Source: JAKJEP01 sp964580995 (GTDB lineage Bacteria > Planctomycetota > Phycisphaerae > Sedimentisphaerales > SM23-30). Taken from it: a DNA stretch of 40,695 bases. A program made the position numbers and the translations under genes. Positions 34,266 through 40,695 of the stretch are shown here, piece by piece; position 1 is the stretch's first letter; each line of letters starts with the position of its first letter. The notes under the pieces are model-generated. The model saw only the letters and a program-made list of their open reading frames with translations. It was not told where the DNA came from and did no database searches. The stretch spans positions 1-40,695 of the forward strand of contig CAZOMV010000050.1 in assembly GCA_964580995.1 (NCBI GenBank). The letters run 5' to 3'.

Positions 34266-34892
34266 GTGAAGAAGCGGATTGGTAAAAAAGTGAAAAGGAT
34301 TCGGAATCGGCGGCGGAGGGGAGTATCGATTCTGGAGATGCTGGTAACGCTGCTGCTGGTGGCGATGATTATCGCGGCGGTGCTAGAGGTCTTGCAGAGT
34401 ACGGGGCAGCAGATCGATCGGCTGACGCAGGAGATGACGCAGCGGGCGCTGATTCAGGCGAGCCTGGATAAGTTGATGGAGGATATTTCTCTGGCGGGCC
34501 AGGATCAGGCTACCTTACAGGTAACGGATGATGCGTCAAGCTGGTATGAATCCTCGCGGGTGACGATTGAATGGCCGGATGCGCAGGGAGGGGAGGCGTA
34601 TAAGCGGATCGACTGGGCGGCCGCGCCGGGGCAGGACGAGGAGAGTCTGGTTTTGTATCGTCGAGTGAAGACGAAGGGCAGCGAGGAGGACGAATATTTT
34701 ATCCCGTTGTGTGAGAATTTGTATTCGTTTCGGGTGCAATTGCTGGCGGCGGGAGCGGGAGAAGAGCCGATTGAGGATCCCAACAGCAACCAGATGGTGG
34801 ACGTGGTGGTGGAATCGTATCGGGACCAGCGGCAGGATCCGGAGCGGCTGCTGGTGGTGAGCCGGACGTTTTGCCGGGAGCGGCTGGAATAA
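34266..34892 (+). CDS. gspJ: Minor pseudopilin GspJ
   Basis: GTG 34266 gives an unusually basic leader (KKRIGKKVKRIRNRRRRG) followed by VSILEMLVTLLLVAMIIAAVL, a prepilin site with Glu at +5. The sequence continues with STGQQIDRLTQEM and DKLMEDISLAG, as in GspJ. The later beta domain includes VTIEWPDAQGG and LYRRVKTKG. The position between I and K supports the call. Length of 208 is normal. Confidence 0.87.
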   Translation: MKKRIGKKVKRIRNRRRRGVSILEMLVTLLLVAMIIAAVLEVLQSTGQQIDRLTQEMTQRALIQASLDKLMEDISLAGQDQATLQVTDDASSWYESSRVTIEWPDAQGGEAYKRIDWAAAPGQDEESLVLYRRVKTKGSEEDEYFIPLCENLYSFRVQLLAAGAGEEPIEDPNSNQMVDVVVESYRDQRQDPERLLVVSRTFCRERLE

Positions 34893-34976
34893 AAAATTCA
34901 AATAGCAAAAACAAAATAGTAAAATGACAGAGCAAAAATCAAATATTATGCAAAGAGTTTGTTCATACTTGCGAAT
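34893..34976 (+). repeat. A-rich spacer with repeated CAAA(A)-type words
   Basis: The gspJ-gspK spacer is an A-rich run with repeated words such as CAAATAGCAAAAACAAAATAG and GCAAAAATCAAATATTATGCAAA. Spacers 33429-33458 and 34197-34235 in the same operon have the same style, including ATTAAAAATCAAAATGCAAA. They contrast sharply with the GC-rich genes around them and look like copies of one dispersed intergenic element. Confidence 0.4.
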
Positions 34977-36179
34977 ATGATGAGACGGAAAGTGGTACAT
35001 AGCCGCGCAGGCGGTATTGTTTTGCTGATGACGCTGGTGGCGCTGCTGATCCTGGCCTCGGTGATCGTGCAGTTTGAGGTGGATACGAATTTGCTGATCC
35101 GGGCCAGCCGTTACCGGCAGGAGAAGGTGCAATGTACGTATGCGGCGGAGTCGGGGATGATTATCGGCAGCCATTTGATTCAGGAGGTATTTAAGAAGCC
35201 GGTGACGACGTCGCTGAACGCGGAGGGAACGGGGGAAATGACGGATCCTAATCTCTATGGCGATCCGAACGACCCGAACAGCCAGTATGATCCGAACGAT
35301 CCGAACAGCGGGAGTATGCAGTTGACTGCCGCGAATCCGGAATCGCCGTTTCTGGTGTATAGCAAGACGATCGAAGTGGGGGAGGCGACGGTGGAGATCG
35401 AGATCCACGATGAGAACGCGAAGTGGCCGATGGTGTGGGCGCTGACTTCCCCTTTTGAGAATGACCGGGACGGGCGGTTGACGCGGGAGAAGCTGAATCT
35501 GCTGGGAGGCTGGCTGGGGGCGGATGAGGAGGTGATGCAGGAGGTGGCGGGGTTGGCGCGGGAGTTGGGTAAGAAGGTAAAAGTACCAACTTCCGATGTT
35601 ACCGTTGCCACCGCCAAAGGAGACGCATCGAAAGAAAAGACAACGGGGAAAACCAGCCGAAGCCGAACGCGTACGGTGCAGAAGAAGCGGATCGGGTATC
35701 AGAAGCGGCTGGCGGAGCGGGACAGCCGGTACCAGGCGATGGGGCAGTTTGCCAGCCAGTGGCAGGATGCGATTCTGCATAATACGGAGTACGAGGCATT
35801 AAAGGAGGAAATGCGGCAAGAGGGTTCGGCTCTGGAGTATCTGGGAATCTGGGGGAACACGAAAGTGAATGTGAACAACGCGTCGGCGGAGGTCTTGCAG
35901 GCGGCGCTGGAGCCGATCGGGATCACAGCGGATCTGGCACAGGCGATTGTGGAGCAGAGGAAGACAAAGGCTATTGCGAATATTACGGCTCTGAACGATC
36001 TGGTGCCTTCGGATAACCGTTTGCGGGAGGCGCTGGGGAGTCTGGCGGATGTCAAGAGCGATACGTTTTCGATTCATGTGACGGCGCGGTTGGGTCGAAC
36101 GCATAAGACGCTGATCGCGGGGGCATATGTGGATGACCGGGGGCGAGTGAAAAAAATAGCGAATATACCGGGAGAGTAA
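34977..36179 (+). CDS. gspK: Minor pseudopilin GspK
   Basis: ATG 34977 (MMRRKVVHSRAGG) is chosen over TTG 34959. The prepilin segment G-IVLLMTLVALLILASVIVQF lacks Glu at +5, which is characteristic of GspK. It continues YRQEKVQCTYAAESGMIIGS, then a large domain with WGNTKVNVNNASAEVLQAAL and a helix-hairpin-helix-like AQAIVEQRKTKAI segment, as in the family. There are low-complexity inserts: a DPNDPNS repeat (about residues 100-115) and a Lys/Arg/Thr-rich stretch (about 220-245). GspK caps the pseudopilus tip. Length is 400. Confidence 0.87.
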   Translation: MMRRKVVHSRAGGIVLLMTLVALLILASVIVQFEVDTNLLIRASRYRQEKVQCTYAAESGMIIGSHLIQEVFKKPVTTSLNAEGTGEMTDPNLYGDPNDPNSQYDPNDPNSGSMQLTAANPESPFLVYSKTIEVGEATVEIEIHDENAKWPMVWALTSPFENDRDGRLTREKLNLLGGWLGADEEVMQEVAGLARELGKKVKVPTSDVTVATAKGDASKEKTTGKTSRSRTRTVQKKRIGYQKRLAERDSRYQAMGQFASQWQDAILHNTEYEALKEEMRQEGSALEYLGIWGNTKVNVNNASAEVLQAALEPIGITADLAQAIVEQRKTKAIANITALNDLVPSDNRLREALGSLADVKSDTFSIHVTARLGRTHKTLIAGAYVDDRGRVKKIANIPGE

Positions 36180-36181
36180 TT

Positions 36182-37657
36182 TTGGCGCAGAAAAGTTGTT
36201 TAGGAATTCATTATAGCAGCAGAGGCATCACGGCGGTGCTGGTGGAACGGCAGGGGGCTGGGTATCGCGCGGTTGCCGATTGGCGCTTGCCGGGTTCCGG
36301 CCCGGACGGGCAGGCGGATGGCAAGGCATTGTTTGACCGACTGGCGGAGGAGGTATTTCCTAAAGCGGGCCGGAAGCCGGCCACGGCGTTATCATTAAGC
36401 GGGACGTTTTATCAGACGCTGCATCATCATAGTGAATTTGACGATCCGGAATTGATCGGCAAGACGCTGCGGTTTGACGTGGAAGAGGATTTTGCCGTCG
36501 ATACGGAATCGCAGGCAATTTGTTTTCAGGTGGTGGAGAGCGCCGGTCCGGGCAGCAATTTGATGGTTCATATGGTGCCGCGGGAATTTTTGGGTACGAT
36601 TTTTTCGCAGTTGGATCAGGCGGGCCTGGATGCGTTGATTGCCGAGCCGGATCTGGTGGTATGGCAGCATTATTTGCGGGCACAAAGCCAGCCGTCTGCC
36701 GAGCAGGCGGTTGTGAATATCGCCTGGTCGGAAGGGATTTTATATCTGTTGGTACTGGACGGAAATCAGCAACTGAGATTGGCCCGCTCGTCGATCTGTA
36801 CGGCGACGGATCAGATGGCAGCGCTGATTTCCTCGGAAATCAATCGGAGTATCTCCCCTTTGTCGGAGGCCCATAAGCCGTTCCTTTTATATTATCATGA
36901 AGAGGGGTTGAAGAATATTATCAGCGAGGTTTCGCGTCAGACGGGTTTGGCGGCCCATTCGCTGGAGGAACCGGACGTTACCCGGGCGTTTGCGCTGGGG
37001 GCGGCGAGCCATTGGCTGGCGGGGCCTCCGTTTGTGGATTTCCGTTCGGATGGCATGGTGCCGCATACAGTGGTGGCGGAGAATAACAAGGCGCTAGTGT
37101 GTTTGTCGGGGGCGATGGTATTGTTGTTTCTGTCACTGATGCTGATCACGAGTCTTTTTTCGTTGAAATATGAGAAGATGATCGGGAAGGCGGACCGGAG
37201 TGTGGAAGAGAGCTGGCAACAGATCAATCCGGGTAAGCGGGCGTCGAAGAAGAGTTTTTATACCCGAGAGATTAAGGCAGAGCTGGAACGCTTGCAGAAG
37301 AAACAGAAAGGGCAGGGATCCCAGGTGTCGAAGGATTCAGCCAGTCATGCCTTATTGTTGATATTGGAGCGACTGGTGCAGTTGCCGAAGAATTTCGATT
37401 TGATGATCGAGTCACTGCGGGTGAATGCGGATTCAAGCTCCCTATCGGGGTCGGTGCCTGATCTGGAGGCGATGAAGGAAATGGTCAAAGTGATCGAAGG
37501 CCCCGAATCTCCGCTGGAGATTATCAACTGGAATTTTATGAATGCGGGCGCGGGTTCGCAAAAGGGGGAAGGGTCGCGTCGGACGTTTAATATTCCGCTG
37601 CAGGTGAAAAAAGAAAGAGTGCCAGATAAGGAACGAAATACGAATGTTAACAACTAA
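36182..37657 (+). CDS. gspL: GspL/PilM-like type II secretion platform protein
   Basis: The start is TTG 36182, three bases after gspK's stop, with GGAGAG just upstream. Residues about 1-290 have an actin-like fold as in PilM/GspL (LGIHYSSRGITAVLVER at the N-terminus, LMVHMVPREFLGTIF, and an IAEPDL segment). A single transmembrane helix, LVCLSGAMVLLFLSLMLI, lies near 310, followed by a periplasmic coil and a small alpha/beta domain. GspL anchors GspE to the membrane and pairs with GspM. The gene overlaps gspM by 14 bases. Confidence 0.82.
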   Translation: MAQKSCLGIHYSSRGITAVLVERQGAGYRAVADWRLPGSGPDGQADGKALFDRLAEEVFPKAGRKPATALSLSGTFYQTLHHHSEFDDPELIGKTLRFDVEEDFAVDTESQAICFQVVESAGPGSNLMVHMVPREFLGTIFSQLDQAGLDALIAEPDLVVWQHYLRAQSQPSAEQAVVNIAWSEGILYLLVLDGNQQLRLARSSICTATDQMAALISSEINRSISPLSEAHKPFLLYYHEEGLKNIISEVSRQTGLAAHSLEEPDVTRAFALGAASHWLAGPPFVDFRSDGMVPHTVVAENNKALVCLSGAMVLLFLSLMLITSLFSLKYEKMIGKADRSVEESWQQINPGKRASKKSFYTREIKAELERLQKKQKGQGSQVSKDSASHALLLILERLVQLPKNFDLMIESLRVNADSSSLSGSVPDLEAMKEMVKVIEGPESPLEIINWNFMNAGAGSQKGEGSRRTFNIPLQVKKERVPDKERNTNVNN

Positions 37658-38159
37658 GCCATTGGGTAAAGTGAAGGTATGGGCGATTGGGCTGCCGGTT
37701 CTGCTGTTGCTCGGTGTGCTGATGACCAGCCAGAGAATGTTTTCTCTGCGTGCGGAGGCCCAGGATCAGGTGGAGGTGGCCTTGGCGGCCCAGGAGAATG
37801 TGGAGCGAATCCTGGAACTGCGTGCCCGGATGGGAGAAGGGGCGGCGGCAGGATCAGTAGCGGCAAGTTATGAGGGACTTGCCTCGGCCATGCAGTGTGC
37901 GGCACGGAGTGGGATTGCCTCAACGAGTGTGAGCCGGGGGGAGAGCACCAAGCCGCGGAAACTGAAGGAAGGAGGATATTTGCATCAGGAGAGTTATAAA
38001 CTGAACAATATTACGATTTTGCAGGCGACGAAGTTTGTGGATCACGCGGAGCAGGATTTTACCGGGACGAACTGCAAAGAATTGACGTTATCGCATGTTC
38101 GCAGCCAGAATAAGGATATCTGGAATGCGACGGTGGTTCTGGAATATACTACGCAGTAA
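37644..38159 (+). CDS. gspM: GspM-like type II secretion protein
   Basis: The product has a short cytoplasmic lead, one transmembrane helix (VWAIGLPVLLLLGVLMTS) and a periplasmic region that starts as a helix (QVEVALAAQENVERILEL) and ends as a small alpha/beta domain (ILQATKFVDHAEQDFTG, a VRSQNKDIWNATVVLEY strand). This is the plan of GspM, and it overlaps gspL by 14 bases. It is the last gene of the operon. No gspN or prepilin peptidase gene is in view. Confidence 0.78.
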   Translation: MLTTKPLGKVKVWAIGLPVLLLLGVLMTSQRMFSLRAEAQDQVEVALAAQENVERILELRARMGEGAAAGSVAASYEGLASAMQCAARSGIASTSVSRGESTKPRKLKEGGYLHQESYKLNNITILQATKFVDHAEQDFTGTNCKELTLSHVRSQNKDIWNATVVLEYTTQ

Positions 38160-38220
38160 ATTTTGCACATCTGAAAACTTTGATGCGGTGGGGGTCGGGA
38201 CCATTGGTTAGCCGCCCGGT

Positions 38221-38976
38221 TCAGGGCGATCCTGCGGTTGCGCGGCTGTTGCGGTATTTCTTCGGGGTCATGCCGATTATTTTGGAAAATTTCCGGGTAA
38301 AATAGCTGTGGTCATAAAAGCCGCACTCCTGGGCAATTTGTGTTATACCCATACTGCTTTGACTCAGGAAATGACAAGCCCTGTGAATCCGTACTTTCAA
38401 TATATATTGCAGCGGCGAGAGCTGGAATAATTTTTTGAACCGCCGCTCAAACTGGCTGACGGAAAGGCAGGCCATCTCCGCCAGGCAATGCAGTTCGATT
38501 TTGGCGGCATACTTTCGGGTGATATATTCAATAATATCCGCCATCTCGTGGTATGGCTCCAGCACGGCCCCGGCTGTCTTGTAGTCCCGCAGAGTACCGG
38601 CAATGCCGATAACCTTGCCGGAGCGGGAGTAAAGCGGAATCTTACTGCACAAGTACCATACCAGATGGCCGTCCGGGCCTGGCACCAGCCAAATCCGGTT
38701 CACATAGCCCTTTCGCTGCTTCATCACCTCCTGATCTTCCTCGATATATTTTTGGGCAATCTCCAGCGGATAAAAATCCAGATCGGTTTTGCCCAGCATT
38801 TCCCTCTCATCCGCCAGGCCCAGCATATGCAAAAGGGAGCTGTTGACTTTGGTGAACTGGCTCTTGCGATTTTTGACAAACAGATAAATTTCCGGAAGAT
38901 TGTCGAACAACAGGGAGATGCCGCGGGCTTCATTGACCCGATTCAGGAATTCAGATTGAAATCGTGCCAGATCCAT
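38221..38976 (-). CDS. PAS-domain AraC-family transcription regulator
   Basis: ATG 38976 (MDLARFQ) is used; the longer form would start at a TTG. Residues about 15-140 form a PAS domain (LFDNLPEIYLFVKNRKSQF, LGKTDLDFYP, and a VWYLCSKIPLYSR stretch). Residues about 150-245 form two AraC-type helix-turn-helix motifs (LAEMACLSVSQFERRFKKLF and ITQIAQECGFYDHSYFTRKF), ending with GMTPKKYR. It probably senses a small ligand or redox state through PAS and controls nearby genes. It diverges from the URO-D-family gene across about 115 bases, a classic regulator-target layout. Its tail converges on gspM. Confidence 0.92.
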   Translation of the reverse strand: MDLARFQSEFLNRVNEARGISLLFDNLPEIYLFVKNRKSQFTKVNSSLLHMLGLADEREMLGKTDLDFYPLEIAQKYIEEDQEVMKQRKGYVNRIWLVPGPDGHLVWYLCSKIPLYSRSGKVIGIAGTLRDYKTAGAVLEPYHEMADIIEYITRKYAAKIELHCLAEMACLSVSQFERRFKKLFQLSPLQYILKVRIHRACHFLSQSSMGITQIAQECGFYDHSYFTRKFSKIIGMTPKKYRNSRATAGSP

Positions 38977-39036
38977 ATGCCGAAAATATACCAGAAATTG
39001 CGTAGATTGCAATAGAATAAATTGGATCCGGTTTTG

Positions 39037-39058
39037 TATAATTTTAACTGTGAGTTAA
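39037..39058 (+). promoter_or_regulatory. TATAAT box and dyad between regulator and URO-D gene
   Basis: A perfect TATAAT (39037-39042) is followed by TTAACT-GTG-AGTTAA (39044-39058), a perfect 6+6 dyad, in the divergent region. No -35 box is visible at the right spacing, which is common for activator-dependent promoters such as those of AraC regulators. The dyad would lie close to the transcription start. Confidence 0.4.
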
Positions 39059-39092
39059 CAGCCGATGAAATACTAAGTGAGGTGCAAAATTG

Positions 39093-40277
39093 ATGGAAAA
39101 GCTCTATCAGCAGCGGCTTAAGCGGTATGTGACGGCGATGCGGAATGAGAAGCCGGACCGGGTGCCGATTCGGCCTTTTGTGGCGGAATTTACCGCCAAA
39201 TACGCGGGGTTCACCTGTCAGGAAGTCGTACACGATTATACCAAAGCCTTTGAGGCGGCCTGTCGCTGTGCGGCTGATTTCGACTGGGATGCGGTGGTGG
39301 CCAATATGGTGTATGTGTGGACGGGGCTGACGCAGGCCATCGGGCTGAAGTATTACGGGGTGCCGGGGATCGATGTGCCGGCGGACACGGGATTTCAATA
39401 TCGGGAACCGCCGGAGGATCAGGCGTTTATGCAGCCGGAGGAATACGACGGGCTGATCGAGGATCCGACGGGATTTTTGTTCAATGTGTGGCTGCCGCGG
39501 GTATCGCAGGATGTTTGCGCGATCGGCCAGCCGAGCACCTACCGGAACAATTTGTCGTTTCTCAAGGGGGGGATGGCGATGCTGCGGTATTTTACGGCGT
39601 TCGGGCCGCAGTGCCAGCGGCTGAAGGAGGAGTGCGGGACGGTGTCGGCGATTGCGGGGATTTTGAAGGCGCCGATGGATATCATCGCGGATAAGCTGCG
39701 AGGGTATCTGGGGCTGACGATGGATCTGTTCGAGCGGCCGGCCAAGGTGAAGGCGGCCTGCGAGGCGTTGATGCCGCATCTGTTGAGCGTGGCACTGGCG
39801 GGGGCGGACCCGGACAAAAATGTGCCCATCGGATTCTGGATGCACCGGGGGTGCGTGCCGTTTGTTTCGCATGAGACATTTAATAAACTGTACTGGCCGA
39901 CGCTGAAGCCGATCATCGAGGAGTTGTGGCGGCAGGGGCATCAGGTGCTGTTTTACGCGGAGGGTAAGTGGGGGCATCATTTGCAGGCATTTGCGGAACT
40001 GCCGGACAAAAGCATAGTTTATCATGTGGACCAGGATGATATTTTTGCGGTGCGGGATGCCTTGGGGCACAAATTCTGCATCAGCGGGGGGATTCCGAAT
40101 TATCTGCTGGCGTTTGAGACGCCGGAGAAGGTGCGGGCGTACTGCAAGAAGGTGATCGATGGGGTGGCGCGGGAAGGCGGATATATCCTGGATGCCAGCG
40201 CGATTGTGCAGAATGATGCGAAGGTTGAGAATATCAAGGCAATGACGGATTTCACGCGGGAGTATGGAGTGTATTAA
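39093..40277 (+). CDS. Uroporphyrinogen decarboxylase-family protein (methyltransferase-like)
   Basis: ATG 39093 has GAGGTG upstream and is preferred over the adjoining TTG. The 394-residue protein has the TIM-barrel family pattern: an N-terminal RNEKPDRVPIRPF, a central FERPAKVKAACEAL, and later strands LFYAEGKWGHHL, IVYHVDQDD and CISGGIPNYLLAFETPEKV. The last part (VIDGVAREGGYILDASAIV) matches URO-D-like methyltransferases that act with corrinoid proteins. Haem-biosynthetic HemE is shorter and starts differently, so a HemE role is less likely. It is followed one base later by a 56-aa ORF and is probably controlled by the divergent PAS-AraC regulator. Confidence 0.87.
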   Translation: MEKLYQQRLKRYVTAMRNEKPDRVPIRPFVAEFTAKYAGFTCQEVVHDYTKAFEAACRCAADFDWDAVVANMVYVWTGLTQAIGLKYYGVPGIDVPADTGFQYREPPEDQAFMQPEEYDGLIEDPTGFLFNVWLPRVSQDVCAIGQPSTYRNNLSFLKGGMAMLRYFTAFGPQCQRLKEECGTVSAIAGILKAPMDIIADKLRGYLGLTMDLFERPAKVKAACEALMPHLLSVALAGADPDKNVPIGFWMHRGCVPFVSHETFNKLYWPTLKPIIEELWRQGHQVLFYAEGKWGHHLQAFAELPDKSIVYHVDQDDIFAVRDALGHKFCISGGIPNYLLAFETPEKVRAYCKKVIDGVAREGGYILDASAIVQNDAKVENIKAMTDFTREYGVY

Positions 40278-40278
40278 G

Positions 40279-40449
40279 ATGGCGGAAGAACGGAAAGTTG
40301 AAATCAAGCCGGGAGTTTGTATTCCGTGGGAGGAAAAACGGAAAGAGCTGAAGGCGATTTCGGGAGATGAGGAACTGGTGAAGAAAATCTGGGAAGACAA
40401 CGAGGCGCTGGCATATATGTACATCTGGCAGTGTTTGTTGTCGTTCTGA
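40279..40449 (+). CDS. Small ORF downstream of the URO-D gene (56 aa, possibly truncated)
   Basis: ATG 40279 starts one base after the URO-D stop codon, so translation is likely coupled. The product begins MAEERKVEIKPG and ends EDNEALAYMYIWQCLLSF; the first part is helical and charged, the last hydrophobic. I do not recognise the family. The abrupt hydrophobic end, followed within 30 bases by a minus-strand ORF of different composition, could mean that a longer gene was cut by an insertion, or the protein may simply be this small. Confidence 0.5.
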   Translation: MAEERKVEIKPGVCIPWEEKRKELKAISGDEELVKKIWEDNEALAYMYIWQCLLSF

Positions 40450-40476
40450 TTCATACTCGACAGTCATAAGTTTACC

Positions 40477-40695
40477 TTAGGCTGCTTTCTTGCTAATCCC
40501 CTTATTCTTACGTTTTATTTGTTTTTGTCGAATTAATTGCGTTATCAAGTCTTTGGCGAAACCGTGTAAATGGTTTTTGATGACATTGACCAAAGCAGTT
40601 CGTGTTACAAATTCTGACGGCGTGTGGGCCGAAAAGGTTCTAAGGAATCGTAAAGAAATAACTGATACTTTTCGTGCCTTTGGTCCGATAATAGG
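40477..40695 (-). CDS. Partial unknown protein, C-terminal 72 residues (start beyond right edge)
   Basis: The minus-strand frame is open from the right edge to TAA 40477-40479. It encodes a basic, helix-prone C-terminus with ISLRFLRTFSAHTPSEFVTR, then ALVNVIKNHLHGFAKDLI and a final lysine-rich KRKNKGISKKAA. It has no motif I can name with certainty. The basic composition and the drop in GC relative to the neighbouring operon would suit a transposase or other mobile gene, but no inverted repeat could be confirmed. Confidence 0.45.
   Translation of the reverse strand, partial: PIIGPKARKVSVISLRFLRTFSAHTPSEFVTRTALVNVIKNHLHGFAKDLITQLIRQKQIKRKNKGISKKAA

Noticed and set aside
34536..35780. 414-codon minus-strand ORF opposite gspJ/gspK
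   Set aside because: The same codon-bias shadow effect, and its composition is unlike any protein family.
38943..40454. 503-codon minus-strand ORF opposite the URO-D gene
   Set aside because: It is a shadow of a clear URO-D-family gene. Its composition is His/Arg/Pro-rich with no recognisable motif.

Overview
The window looks like a chromosome segment of a Planctomycetota bacterium, most likely a Phycisphaerae-type lineage. This is inferred from protein style. The cues are a secreted beta-helix protein with a dockerin-like EF-hand tail, Asp-Pro-Asn (DPN) runs, a DUF1573 lipoprotein, a phosphoesterase-like domain joined to a multihaem cytochrome, and a large type II secretion operon with FN3 domains in its first gene. 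No rRNA, CRISPR array or complete transposable element is visible.

The window splits at a tRNA-Val(CAC) gene (14714-14787, minus strand). Positions 1 to about 14.6 kb are clearly more AT-rich, almost all genes lie on the minus strand, and the content is accessory. From left to right it holds a decayed short-chain dehydrogenase tail, a 33-aa lysine-rich protein, a secreted solenoid protein, a DUF5131/Gp37-Gp68-like iron-sulfur protein whose frame changes at an A7 run, three tandem paralogues made only of phage-integrase repeat modules (15 modules), a small Cys protein, a YgjP-like metalloprotease, a four-helix membrane protein, an Hsp70 chaperone operon (TPR/J-like membrane protein, small partner, Hsp70), an unknown protein, and a small DNA-binding protein with an AT-hook-like tail. 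The 3' end of the tRNA faces this block, as expected for an island integrated at a tRNA, but no integrase and no second att copy is visible.

From 14.95 kb onward the sequence is GC-richer and almost entirely plus strand. First come housekeeping and envelope genes: Maf pyrophosphatase, a DUF192 lipoprotein, an SO_0444-type metal efflux permease, a histone-deacetylase-like hydrolase, the DUF1573 lipoprotein and the phosphoesterase/cytochrome protein. Next is a beta-helix/dockerin-like gene broken by one in-frame TAG. From 24.15 to 38.16 kb lies a type II secretion operon (GspC-like, D, E, F, G, H, I, J, K, L, M), with one lipoprotein gene on the opposite strand between the GspC-like gene and gspD. 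The GspC-like protein, secretin GspD, ATPase GspE, platform GspF/L/M and pseudopilins G-K would together export folded proteins across the outer membrane. The beta-helix protein just upstream is a plausible type of substrate.

The right end holds a PAS-AraC regulator divergent from a uroporphyrinogen-decarboxylase-family gene (probably a corrinoid-linked methyltransferase), a 56-aa ORF, and an unidentified partial gene running off the right edge.
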